Positions 1 through 6,581 of a DNA stretch of 14,785 bases are shown here, piece by piece. The position numbers and the translations under genes are program-made. Origin of the DNA: Methanomassiliicoccaceae archaeon. Its GTDB lineage: Archaea > Thermoplasmatota > Thermoplasmata > Methanomassiliicoccales > Methanomethylophilaceae. The notes under the pieces were generated by a model. The model saw nothing but the letters and a program-made list of their open reading frames with translations. It was not told where the DNA came from and made no database searches. Each line of letters begins with the position of its first letter. Position 1 is the stretch's first letter. The stretch is taken from positions 1 through 14,785 of the forward strand of contig WRKC01000091.1 in NCBI GenBank assembly GCA_009778275.1, written 5' to 3'.

Positions 1-642
1 CTCGACGTGGTCAACTCGGTACTTAGATCGAGGGACCTTATCCAGAGGTCGATCGAGACCCAATACGCCGTGGGAAAGGGAGAACTCATCGTTAACCCAA
101 TGGCGTCCATATCCTGCCCGAGCGACAACTCCGACAGGTTCGACGTGCTGGATTCTCTTGATGCGGCGGCGGAAAGGATCGTGAGCGGGCTGCCGAGGGG
201 GCTGGTGCCGAGGAACGGTGTGAACATAGCATATGCGACAAAGGATGCGGCCGGCCCGGAGGACGTGGCCGCCATCGAGCATAAGATCACCATCAAGAAC
301 GGCGTGCTTACTAAGAACGGCCCCGCGAAATTCGGTACTGCAGGGCATCTCTCATACATCCTGCTGGAAACGATGAAGAAGAACCCGGAGATAAGATGCG
401 TGCTCAACATATCCCCTGCGGAGGACACGCTGGACCTCCTTGAGGAGATAGGCCTGAACGCAGTACGTTCCGGAAGAAGAGGCAACCCCCTTTGGGGCAC
501 CGCGACGAAGGCCATCCTTGAAAAGACGGGCTCGGTCCCGGATGCCATTTCGGATAACGATCAGAAGGCCGGCAAGACCGTGAAGATCCTTGGAAAGGAC
601 CCATCCGAAGTACTGTACAAACTGAGCTCGATATTGAATTAA
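1..642 (+). CDS. ThiN-domain protein, 5' end cut off by window (probable thiamine regulator ThiR C-terminus)
   Basis: The frame is open from the first base, so the true start lies outside the window; a GTG at 7 is probably internal. From about visible residue 45 the protein matches the ThiN fold: a helix (DVLDSLDAAAERIV), then GVNIAYA, a DVAAIEHKI segment, FGTAGHLSYILLETMKK and NPEIRCVLNI. ThiN enzymes join thiazole phosphate and pyrimidine pyrophosphate in archaea. The same domain also forms the ligand-binding part of the archaeal regulator ThiR (HTH plus ThiN) and the C-terminus of ThiD-ThiN fusions. The segment where I expect a GRI-like motif reads HKI, which hints at a sensor rather than an enzyme; the following His of GTAGH is kept. 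The N-terminal domain that would decide between these is not visible. The thi operon starting at 5099 makes a thiamine regulator plausible. It ends in TAA, the only TAA stop in the window. Confidence 0.75.
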   Translation, partial: LDVVNSVLRSRDLIQRSIETQYAVGKGELIVNPMASISCPSDNSDRFDVLDSLDAAAERIVSGLPRGLVPRNGVNIAYATKDAAGPEDVAAIEHKITIKNGVLTKNGPAKFGTAGHLSYILLETMKKNPEIRCVLNISPAEDTLDLLEEIGLNAVRSGRRGNPLWGTATKAILEKTGSVPDAISDNDQKAGKTVKILGKDPSEVLYKLSSILN

Positions 643-643
643 A

Positions 644-667
644 GGAAAAAGCCGAGCGGTGCTCAGC
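644..667 (-). terminator. Hairpin plus T-run terminator of the FKBP gene
   Basis: On the minus strand, bases 667-651 form a 7-bp stem (GCTGAGC/GCTCGGC, one mismatch) with an ACC loop, followed by five T (650-646). The stem overlaps the TGA stop of the FKBP gene. It sits in the 20-base gap between two convergent genes. Confidence 0.55.
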
Positions 668-1586
668 CTATTGATACCAGTTCGATCTGGAAGTAGAGTT
701 TCTGGTTGAACCTTTCCTCCACCGTCTTGTACGTGAAAGTGTCGGCGTTCCCGTTGCTGCCTGCGGTCACGGATGTGATGTAGAACTTGCTTTTGCCGAA
801 GTCGACCTTTATCATCTGTATCTCTATGTCCGCACCGGACCTCGATACCTCGGTAAAGTCAGAGACGACGTACTTGAACGATATGCTGCCTCCGGATGCC
901 GAAGTGACAGACAGGGCCACTTTTCCGAACTCGTTATCGACCGCATAATATGAGGTGCCGCTTACGGGGTGGTAGCTCATCGTTATCGTGTCATTGTATG
1001 AGTTGTAAGACGCTGTGGCCGGCCAGCCGTACACGGATTTTTCCATTTCCGCATATCCTTTCAGATCATACCCGTAGAGATTGTTGAACTGCGTTGCGGT
1101 GAGGACCTCCGACGAAGGTATGGTGAACACCGCGGATGCCGATATCGTTTTCATTGTATCCGGCGCGTTGTATCCTTCCCCGGCGGGGATCTCGACATTG
1201 AACTTATCCCCGACCTTGTGGCCGATGACCCCGTTGCCGAACAAAGTGAGGACCGTACCCGCTCCCACTTCGAAACTCAGCGGTTTGTAGCTGCTTTCGC
1301 TGTTGAGCGTGAAGCCGTTGCTCTTGAGGATGTTGTCATCATTCGCGATCTTCCAATAACTTGTGTCGAAGACAACGGCGTTATCGCTGCCGTACGGGGC
1401 ATAGTATGTGCCTATGTAGTTCACAGAGACGGTGTTTCCCGTTGCGGCGAACGTATCGTCTGCTTTCAGGTAGTTGTTGTAGACGCTTGCGCCCGACACG
1501 GCGATTACGGCCACTAAGAATATCACAAAACAGACCGTCATTATCGGGTCCCTTTCTTTTTTGACCTTAATCTCATCCTCAGCCAT
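663..1586 (-). CDS. Membrane-anchored FKBP-type peptidyl-prolyl isomerase with large flap insert
   Basis: This 307-residue protein has a short charged N-terminus, one hydrophobic helix at about residues 15-34 and a long hydrophilic remainder. I infer a signal anchor with the enzyme domain outside the cell. No lipobox Cys follows the helix. FKBP features are visible: GNTVSVNYIGTY (50-61), VVFDTSYW (71-78), KPLSFEVGAG (101-110) and GVIGHKVGDKFNVEIPAGEGY (around 119-139). The C-terminus KLYFQIELVSIG matches the last FKBP strand. About 140 residues rich in Ser, Tyr, Asn and Thr separate the EIPAGEGY segment from that strand, where SlyD-like and archaeal long FKBPs carry their insert-in-flap domain. 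Such enzymes speed proline isomerisation and often act as chaperones. The start has a TATA box about 30 nt upstream. The gene is divergent from thrS and convergent with the ThiN-domain gene. Catalytic activity is inferred from the fold only. Confidence 0.85.
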   Translation of the reverse strand: MAEDEIKVKKERDPIMTVCFVIFLVAVIAVSGASVYNNYLKADDTFAATGNTVSVNYIGTYYAPYGSDNAVVFDTSYWKIANDDNILKSNGFTLNSESSYKPLSFEVGAGTVLTLFGNGVIGHKVGDKFNVEIPAGEGYNAPDTMKTISASAVFTIPSSEVLTATQFNNLYGYDLKGYAEMEKSVYGWPATASYNSYNDTITMSYHPVSGTSYYAVDNEFGKVALSVTSASGGSISFKYVVSDFTEVSRSGADIEIQMIKVDFGKSKFYITSVTAGSNGNADTFTYKTVEERFNQKLYFQIELVSIG

Positions 1587-1612
1587 TATACCGGTTCTTG
1601 CAATGTATGTTC

Positions 1613-1622
1613 ATTATAAAAA
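1613..1622 (-). promoter_or_regulatory. TATA box of the FKBP gene
   Basis: The minus strand reads TTTTTATAAT. Its centre lies about 31 nt upstream of the ATG at 1586, so transcription would start within a few bases of the start codon. The mRNA is therefore probably leaderless or nearly so. Confidence 0.5.
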
Positions 1623-1667
1623 TATATGTGGGCGATTCTCTGGAAAATGCATATGCTTGTTCAAATG

Positions 1668-1677
1668 TTTATTATAT
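1668..1677 (+). promoter_or_regulatory. Probable TATA box of thrS
   Basis: The sequence TTTATTATAT is the best AT-rich promoter element on the plus strand before thrS. It predicts a transcript starting near 1698 with a leader of about 55 nt. A start near 1698 would exclude the in-frame ATG at 1688. Confidence 0.4.
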
Positions 1678-1753
1678 TACCCACAGCATGCAACAAGGCA
1701 GGAACGGCCCTCTTTCTGTGGAGAAGCCGGAAATAAAAAGGAACGCTGGTCTC

Positions 1754-3589
1754 ATGAGAGCGCTGTACATTCACGCCGATTCAATGGAGTTCGAGTCAAA
1801 GGACAAAACAAAAGTGGCCGAGGAGATACCCGAGGGCCTCCACAACGGAAGGATGGAAGAGGTCCTGGTGGTCTTCATAACAGTGGAGAGCGACGACGAG
1901 GACAAGGTCCGGCAGGTCGCGGCCGAGGCATCGAAGGATATCCTGGCCACAAAGGAGAGGGTCGGCGCGGAAAGAGTGATGCTCTATCCGTACGCACATC
2001 TGAGCAGCGATCTGGCAAAACCCAAGGCCAGCATAGAGATGCTGAATACGATGAGGGATATCATCGCATCCTCCGGGACCGAGGTGTCCCGCGCGCCCTT
2101 CGGGTGGTATAAGGCGTTCGACATCAAATGCAAAGGGCACCCGCTCTCAGAACTGTCCAGAGACTTCAAGGGAAAGGAAGAGAAATCCGCTCCCAAGGGA
2201 AAGGACGCCTATTTCGTCCTGAAGATGGACGGAAAAGAGGTATCGATCGAGGAATACAAAGGCGGTTCCGACTGCATGATGTTCATGATCGACAAGGAAG
2301 CTTTAGGAAAAGAGGCGCCGTCGAGCGGAGAACCTGAATATCTGAGATTATGCAAGAAGTTCGGCATCCAATGGGAATCCATGTCCGACGTGGGCCACAT
2401 GAGCCTCGCTTCTCCCGGCGCGATGATGTTCGATCTCATCTCCGACTATTCAACAGATATCGTCAACAACTCCGGGATCAGCGTATACAACGTCAAGGGA
2501 ACGAACATGTTCTCGCTGGACGAGCCGGCCGTCAAAGAGCACGCAGACCTTTTCGGCGACCGCCTTTACAGCATCAGCACCGGGAAGAAAAGTTTCATTC
2601 TAAGATATGCGGCATGCCACCAGCAGTTCGCAATGATAAGGAATTGGAACATCAGTTACAAGCAGATGCCGTTCGGCGCTTTCGAGGTCGCCGACTCGTA
2701 CAGGCTGGAACAGTCCGGCGAAACGATGCTCTGTTTCAGAACGAGGAGGTTGAACATGCCCGATTTCCATGTTATGTGCTCAACCATTCCCGAGGCGCAG
2801 GATTACTTCACTCTGCTTGACGGCAAGATCTACGACGAGATAGAGAACATCGGAAGGGATTACGACATGCTCGTGAACTTCTCTTCCAGAAAAGCGTTCG
2901 AGGACAACAAGGAGATGGTGAGGAAGCTCTGCGAGCAGCACGGCAGGGACGCACTGATCCATATCTATCCGGAAGGTATCAATTACTACTGGACGGTCAA
3001 CATCGAATATCATATGCTGGACCAGATGAAGAGGCCCAGAGAGATCGGTACGGTGCAGATCGACGTCGGCAACGCAAAGAGGTTCGGCATAACGTATGCC
3101 GATGAGAAAGGAGAGAGGCAGCACCCCATCATCCTGCACTGCGCGGTCATCGGCTCCATCGAGAGATATATGTACGCGCTTCTTGACACAGCGGTACAGA
3201 TAGAGAAGACCGGCGTTCCCGGATATCTTCCCACTTGGATAGTCCCCGAGCAGGTGCGTCTGATGCCCATGTCCGAAGAGTACGTCCCGGCGGCCAAGAA
3301 GATCGCCGAGGATCTGAGGGCCAAGAAGATCAGGGTATCTCTGGACGACACCGACGCCACTGTCGGCAAGAAGGTCAGAAGGGCAAAACAGGATTGGTGC
3401 TCATACAGCGCGGTCATCGGCGACAACGAGATCAAAAGCGGTATGCTGAAGGTCTACGTCAGAGCTGAGAACAAGGATATCGATATGGCAGCGGAAGAGC
3501 TCGTTTCCAGGATCAAGAAAGAAACGGAAGGCTATCCGGTCCGCCCCATGTATCTTCCGTGGGAACTCAGCAAACGCTGCGAGTTCTGA
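1754..3589 (+). CDS. thrS: Threonyl-tRNA synthetase, archaeal type
   Basis: This cytosolic enzyme charges tRNA-Thr with threonine. The 611 residues match the archaeal family length. Residues 1-140 form the archaeal editing domain (MRALYIHADSMEFE at the start, YPYAHLS around 79-85, GWYKAFDIKCKGHP around 117-130), which removes mischarged serine. The class II catalytic core follows: YRLEQSG and motif 2 (CFRTRRLNMPDFH, 327-339), then motif 3 (GSIERY, 467-472). The expected zinc ligands are present as Cys288 (AACHQQ), His339 (PDFH) and His462 (ILHC). From about 495 comes the anticodon-binding domain (WIVPEQVRLMP, then GKKVRRAKQDWCSYSAVIGDNEI). I chose the ATG at 1754 because archaeal homologues begin exactly with MRALYIH and AAGGA lies at 1738-1742. 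An open frame continues upstream to 1598, but that part resembles nothing and is AT-rich. The gene stands alone. Confidence 0.97.
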   Translation: MRALYIHADSMEFESKDKTKVAEEIPEGLHNGRMEEVLVVFITVESDDEDKVRQVAAEASKDILATKERVGAERVMLYPYAHLSSDLAKPKASIEMLNTMRDIIASSGTEVSRAPFGWYKAFDIKCKGHPLSELSRDFKGKEEKSAPKGKDAYFVLKMDGKEVSIEEYKGGSDCMMFMIDKEALGKEAPSSGEPEYLRLCKKFGIQWESMSDVGHMSLASPGAMMFDLISDYSTDIVNNSGISVYNVKGTNMFSLDEPAVKEHADLFGDRLYSISTGKKSFILRYAACHQQFAMIRNWNISYKQMPFGAFEVADSYRLEQSGETMLCFRTRRLNMPDFHVMCSTIPEAQDYFTLLDGKIYDEIENIGRDYDMLVNFSSRKAFEDNKEMVRKLCEQHGRDALIHIYPEGINYYWTVNIEYHMLDQMKRPREIGTVQIDVGNAKRFGITYADEKGERQHPIILHCAVIGSIERYMYALLDTAVQIEKTGVPGYLPTWIVPEQVRLMPMSEEYVPAAKKIAEDLRAKKIRVSLDDTDATVGKKVRRAKQDWCSYSAVIGDNEIKSGMLKVYVRAENKDIDMAAEELVSRIKKETEGYPVRPMYLPWELSKRCEF

Positions 3590-3698
3590 TCAGAGGATCC
3601 GGTTGGGCATTCGCATCCTGATGCCTGCACTTGAATCATATTCTTATGTCATGTTGCGATTCGACGATATTGCGGTCTGTTAAATGCTTTACTCAATT

Positions 3699-3751
3699 AA
3701 TTCGGTTATAATCGAATATTTTCAAATTACTTTAAATAATTCGGTTGTAAT
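3699..3751 (+). repeat. Direct repeat flanking the promoter of the AAA ATPase gene
   Basis: AATTCGGTTATAAT (3699-3712) recurs as AATTCGGTTGTAAT (3738-3751), 13 of 14 identical with starts 39 bases apart. The first copy also holds an inverted ATTCG/CGAAT pair (3700-3704 and 3712-3716). The TATA box lies between the copies, and the second copy covers the stretch between TATA box and start codon. This is a suitable place for a repressor to act. Confidence 0.55.
3731..3738 (+). promoter_or_regulatory. TATA box of the AAA ATPase gene
   Basis: TTTAAATA is centred about 29 nt before the ATG at 3764, so the mRNA is predicted to start within a few bases of the start codon. No Shine-Dalgarno sequence is present, in line with a leaderless transcript. 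Confidence 0.6.
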
Positions 3752-3763
3752 CTCTATAATACA

Positions 3764-4963
3764 ATGGCAGTAATAAGGCAACAATATCTGGATCGACTGA
3801 TCGAAGAAAAGGACGATACAAAATTCATCAAGGTCATAACCGGCATAAGAAGGTGCGGAAAGTCCACACTGATGAATCAGTACGCAGATTATCTGATATC
3901 GTCGGGGATAAACAAAAACGACGTTTTCCATATCGATCTTGACCTGTACGAGAACAGAGAGCTGCTCACCGCCGATTCGCTGCACGATTTCCTTAAGGCC
4001 AACCTTCCCGGAAGAAGGACGTATCTCCTGATCGATGAGATCCAGAAGATCGATGGGTGGGAGGCTGTAATGAGATCGGCCATGTCCGAATTCGACACGG
4101 ACATATATCTCACGGGATCGAACGCATATATGCTGTCTTCGGAACTGGCTACACTGCTCTCTGGAAGATGCATCGAGATAATGATGCTTCCTTTGTCCTT
4201 TTCCGAATTCATAGAACTTAACGGGTACGATAAGAACAAAGCCGGAGAAGAGCATCTGACGGAATACCTGCTGAGGGGATCGTTTCCCCTGATAGATCGC
4301 GACGATTCTCAAGAGACGATCAGATACAAATTAGAGGGAGTGTACAACACTGTGGTCGTCAAAGATATCATCAACAGGAAAAAAGGCTCCCTTCGGAACG
4401 GCCCCCTTCTTGACAGATTGGCCCGTTTCGTGTTCTCATCCTGCGGGAGCCCGGTTTCACCTTCCTCCATAGCAAAGCAGCTCGGACACAAAGAAGACAC
4501 CACGATAGACAGCTATCTGAAACTGTTAGAGGAGGCCTTCATATTCTACCGCGCTGACAGGTACGACCTGAAGGGAAAGAGGATCCTTCAGAACATAAGC
4601 AAATATTATTGCACTGACACAGGCATGAGGAACGTCGTGCTCGGTACGAGCGGAGACGACACCGGCCACCTTTTGGAGAATATCGTCTTCCTGGAACTGC
4701 TGAGGCGAGGGTTCGATGTATACGTGGGAGTAAGGGGGGACAACGAGATCGACTTTGTTGCCAAAAACGGGTCCGAGGTCAGATATTATCAGGTGACGCA
4801 AAGCATGGCATCTCCCGAAGTAAGAGAGCGCGAGATCAGAACATTGCTGTCTTTCAAAGACAATCATCCGAAAACGATATTGTCCCTTGACCGGCTCATC
4901 GTCGGAGACTACAAGGGGATCAAACATCTGAACATCATTGACTTCCTTCTCGGAAAAGAGTGA
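3764..4963 (+). CDS. AAA ATPase of the AAA_14/DUF4143 type
   Basis: This 399-residue protein has an N-terminal P-loop ATPase domain and a C-terminal DUF4143 domain. The Walker A motif is GIRRCGKST (27-35), Walker B is YLLIDEIQ (87-94), and a sensor-like TGSN sits at 117-120. Residues 125-150 (ELATLLSGRCIEIMMLPLSFSEF) are a family hallmark. From about 197 the DUF4143 part begins (NTVVVKDII), with a small winged-helix-like stretch (SPSSIAKQLGHKEDTTIDSYL). The nuclease-like core shows LLENIVFLELLRRGFDVY, then NEID (327-330) and YYQV (341-344), resembling a PD-(D/E)XK fold. Members are numerous in archaea and anaerobic bacteria, and their role is unknown. Toxin-antitoxin or defence roles have been proposed, but nothing here proves one. 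The gene is monocistronic with its own repeat-flanked promoter. Confidence 0.88.
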   Translation: MAVIRQQYLDRLIEEKDDTKFIKVITGIRRCGKSTLMNQYADYLISSGINKNDVFHIDLDLYENRELLTADSLHDFLKANLPGRRTYLLIDEIQKIDGWEAVMRSAMSEFDTDIYLTGSNAYMLSSELATLLSGRCIEIMMLPLSFSEFIELNGYDKNKAGEEHLTEYLLRGSFPLIDRDDSQETIRYKLEGVYNTVVVKDIINRKKGSLRNGPLLDRLARFVFSSCGSPVSPSSIAKQLGHKEDTTIDSYLKLLEEAFIFYRADRYDLKGKRILQNISKYYCTDTGMRNVVLGTSGDDTGHLLENIVFLELLRRGFDVYVGVRGDNEIDFVAKNGSEVRYYQVTQSMASPEVREREIRTLLSFKDNHPKTILSLDRLIVGDYKGIKHLNIIDFLLGKE

Positions 4964-5007
4964 CCCGCCGGTTTGTCACGATCGACTGCGTTAGAAGAAT
5001 AATGGAA

Positions 5008-5032
5008 TTGTTTCCTTTTGTCTGTTGTCTTT
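5008..5032 (+). terminator. T-rich stretch after the AAA ATPase gene
   Basis: The 25 bases contain T-runs (TTGTTTCCTTTTG, GTCTTT) without a strong stem. Oligo-T alone can terminate archaeal transcription. It separates the ATPase gene from the thi operon promoter. Confidence 0.3.
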
Positions 5033-5059
5033 CCACACGAATCAGAAAAAGACCAAGTA

Positions 5060-5107
5060 TTCGAACATTTTTTTATTAGGCAATGCCTATTATGCAGTAT
5101 GTTCGAA
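5060..5107. promoter_or_regulatory. Candidate thiamine operator: nested palindromes at the thiE promoter
   Basis: TTCGAACAT (5060-5068) and ATGTTCGAA (5099-5107) are a perfect 9-bp inverted repeat, centred near 5083.5. At the same centre lies a second perfect palindrome, TAGGCA-A-TGCCTA (5077-5089). The TATA box is at 5068-5076 and the start codon is the ATG inside the right arm. The inner palindrome therefore fills the gap between TATA box and transcription start, where a bound dimer would block RNA polymerase. A ThiR-type regulator is the obvious candidate, but I cannot confirm its motif from the sequence. Confidence 0.5.
5068..5076 (+). promoter_or_regulatory. TATA box of the thi operon
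   Basis: TTTTTTTAT is centred about 27 nt before the ATG at 5099, so transcription should begin at or next to the start codon. A leaderless mRNA leaves no room for a TPP riboswitch. Confidence 0.6.
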
Positions 5108-5728
5108 CTCTGCGTTATAACCGACCGCGCCCTGTCAAGGGGTCTGTCCGAATCGGAGGTTGCTAGGCTGGCGTATTCCGGCGGCGCCGATATCGTACAG
5201 CTGAGGATGAAAGAGTCCGACGGGAAGGAGATGCTTGAGCAGGCCAAGATGATCAGGGATATTTCCGACGAATACTCAAAGTTCTTCATTGTGAACGATA
5301 GGATCGATATCGCCCTGATGTCGGATGCGGACGGGGTGCACCTCGGCCAGTCCGATGTTCCCATCGAGTTGGCAAGGAAATTGCTGGGAGACGATAAGCT
5401 CATCGGAATGAGCGTTCACAACGCCGGGGAGGCCACGGGGGCGGAGGCCATGGGGGCGGATTACGTCTGCGTGGGTTCTATTTTTAAGACTTACACAAAA
5501 TATGATGCGCTTCAGAGCCTCGGCCTTGATGCGGTCTTCACGGTCAAAGAAAGTGTGGACATTCCTGTGATGGCGATCGGCGGCATCAACAGAGGAAATA
5601 TTCAGGATGTTATCCGCGCGGGGGCGGACGGGGTCGCGGTTATCTCCGCGGTCGTGTCGAAAACAGACATCTCAGCGGCCGCCCATGAACTCAAGGACAT
5701 GATATTGAAAGTAAGGCCTAATATCTGA
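5099..5728 (+). CDS. thiE: Thiamine-phosphate synthase ThiE
   Basis: ThiE couples hydroxymethylpyrimidine pyrophosphate with thiazole phosphate to make thiamine phosphate in the cytosol. The 209 residues match the family length of this TIM-barrel enzyme. Visible signatures are CVITDR (5-10), QLRMK (34-38), FFIVNDRIDIAL (62-73), DADGVHLGQSD (76-86), GMSVHNAGEA (103-112), ADYVCVGSIFKTYTKYDA (120-137), AIGGI (159-163) and the phosphate-binding GADGVAVISAV (175-185). The start at 5099 agrees with the family N-terminus (MFELCVITDR) and with a TATA box at leaderless distance; the frame stays open upstream to 5018 without resemblance to ThiE. It is the first gene of the thi operon, 20 bases before thiS. 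ThiE is uncommon in archaea, which generally use ThiN for this step, so transfer from bacteria is likely. Confidence 0.93.
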   Translation: MFELCVITDRALSRGLSESEVARLAYSGGADIVQLRMKESDGKEMLEQAKMIRDISDEYSKFFIVNDRIDIALMSDADGVHLGQSDVPIELARKLLGDDKLIGMSVHNAGEATGAEAMGADYVCVGSIFKTYTKYDALQSLGLDAVFTVKESVDIPVMAIGGINRGNIQDVIRAGADGVAVISAVVSKTDISAAAHELKDMILKVRPNI

Positions 5729-5748
5729 TAAACTTCTACGGTGGCATC

Positions 5749-5943
5749 ATGAGGGTCAACGGAAAGGATCTGGAACCGGCATCGCGGATGACCGTGGAAG
5801 ACCTTGTTCTGAGCGTCGGCCACAGACCGGACCGCGTGGCCGTCGAACTCAACGGAAAGATAGTTCCCAGATCGGAATACGCTCATATCGCTCTCAAAGA
5901 AGATGACTCCGTTGAGATCGTCGGATTCGTTGGTGGTGGATGA
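5749..5943 (+). CDS. thiS: Sulfur carrier protein ThiS
   Basis: ThiS is the small ubiquitin-like protein whose C-terminal glycine is converted to a thiocarboxylate and donates sulfur to the thiazole ring. The 64 residues match the usual size of 60-70. The beta-grasp pattern is recognisable: an N-terminal strand (MRVNGKDLEP), the helix TVEDLVLSVG (15-24), then VAVELNGKIVPRSEYAHIAL (30-49) and DSVEIVGFVGGG (53-64). The terminal GG needed for adenylation is intact and ends the protein. GGTGG at 5740-5744 is the ribosome binding site. The last bases overlap the thiF start by 4 bp (ATGA), which fits coupled translation of the carrier and its activating enzyme. Confidence 0.95.
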   Translation: MRVNGKDLEPASRMTVEDLVLSVGHRPDRVAVELNGKIVPRSEYAHIALKEDDSVEIVGFVGGG

Positions 5944-6578
5944 TGAATATCCCAAGCGAGGATGAGATGGACGATGCCCTCCGCGCGAGGTACTCCCAGG
6001 AGGTTCACGGCACCTTAATAAGAGCAAAGATCGGCATAGCGGGGCTCGGCGGACTCGGATCGAACATAGCCGCGATGCTTACAAGGGCAGGGATATCCGT
6101 TCTGATCATAGCTGATTTTGATGTAGTTGATATAACCAACATCAACAGGCAGAACTACTGTCTTGACCAGATCGGAATGAAAAAGGTGGATGCGACCGAA
6201 GTTCAGCTGAAAAGGATCAACCCCTACTCGACGATAATAAAACACGATACGAAACTGACCCCTTCCAACATTCCCGACATCTTCGGAGGGTGCGATATCG
6301 TCTGCGAGGCTTTTGATAAACCTTCGGAAAAAGCGATGCTGATCAATACCATCCTGGAGGAATGTCCCGGGGTGAGGGTGGTATCCGGTTCCGGCATGGC
6401 AGGGTACGGGAGGTCCAACGAGATAAGGACGGAAAGGTTATTCGCGGACCTGTACATATGCGGTGACGGCATAGACATGGAAGAAGCGGAAGGTGGTTTG
6501 ATGTCCCCTCGGGTGAACATCTGCGCAGGGCATATGGCAAATACCGTCATTTCCATACTGATGAACGGAGACCCGTGA
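5940..6578 (+). CDS. thiF: ThiS adenylyltransferase ThiF (short, Clostridium-like form)
   Basis: ThiF is the E1-like enzyme that adenylates the C-terminal glycine of ThiS. The 212 residues are close to the short form found in anaerobic bacteria and lack any rhodanese extension. The Rossmann motif is GIAGLGGLGSNIA (32-44). The ATP-site signature is IADFDVVDITNINRQNY (57-73), including the Arg70-Gln71 pair, and DQIGMKKVDA (76-85) and RINPYS (92-97) follow. The C-terminal part has only two Cys (174 and 195), so I see no CxxC zinc site. Two ATG codons lie in tandem at 5940 and 5943; the first overlaps the thiS stop, and GGTGGTGG lies just before it. The gap to thiG is 3 bases. Confusion with MoeB is unlikely given the length and the operon. 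Confidence 0.93.
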   Translation: MMNIPSEDEMDDALRARYSQEVHGTLIRAKIGIAGLGGLGSNIAAMLTRAGISVLIIADFDVVDITNINRQNYCLDQIGMKKVDATEVQLKRINPYSTIIKHDTKLTPSNIPDIFGGCDIVCEAFDKPSEKAMLINTILEECPGVRVVSGSGMAGYGRSNEIRTERLFADLYICGDGIDMEEAEGGLMSPRVNICAGHMANTVISILMNGDP

Positions 6579-6581
6579 ACG

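Noticed and set aside
1598..1753. N-terminal extension of ThrRS from ATG 1598 or 1688
   Set aside because: The extra residues resemble nothing, the DNA is promoter-like, and archaeal homologues start at MRALYIH. The TATA box at 1668 would place the transcript start after 1688.
3606..3625. GGCAT/ATGCC hairpin after thrS as a terminator
   Set aside because: The stem is only 5 bp with a 10-base loop and no T-run follows, so support is too weak.
5018..5098. Longer ThiE starting at 5018
   Set aside because: The extension covers the TATA box and operator palindromes, and ThiE proteins begin at the position of the ATG at 5099.
4964..5098. TPP riboswitch upstream of thiE
   Set aside because: The TATA box is at leaderless distance from the ATG and no conserved THI-box stems such as CUGAGA are visible. 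An operator explains the site better.
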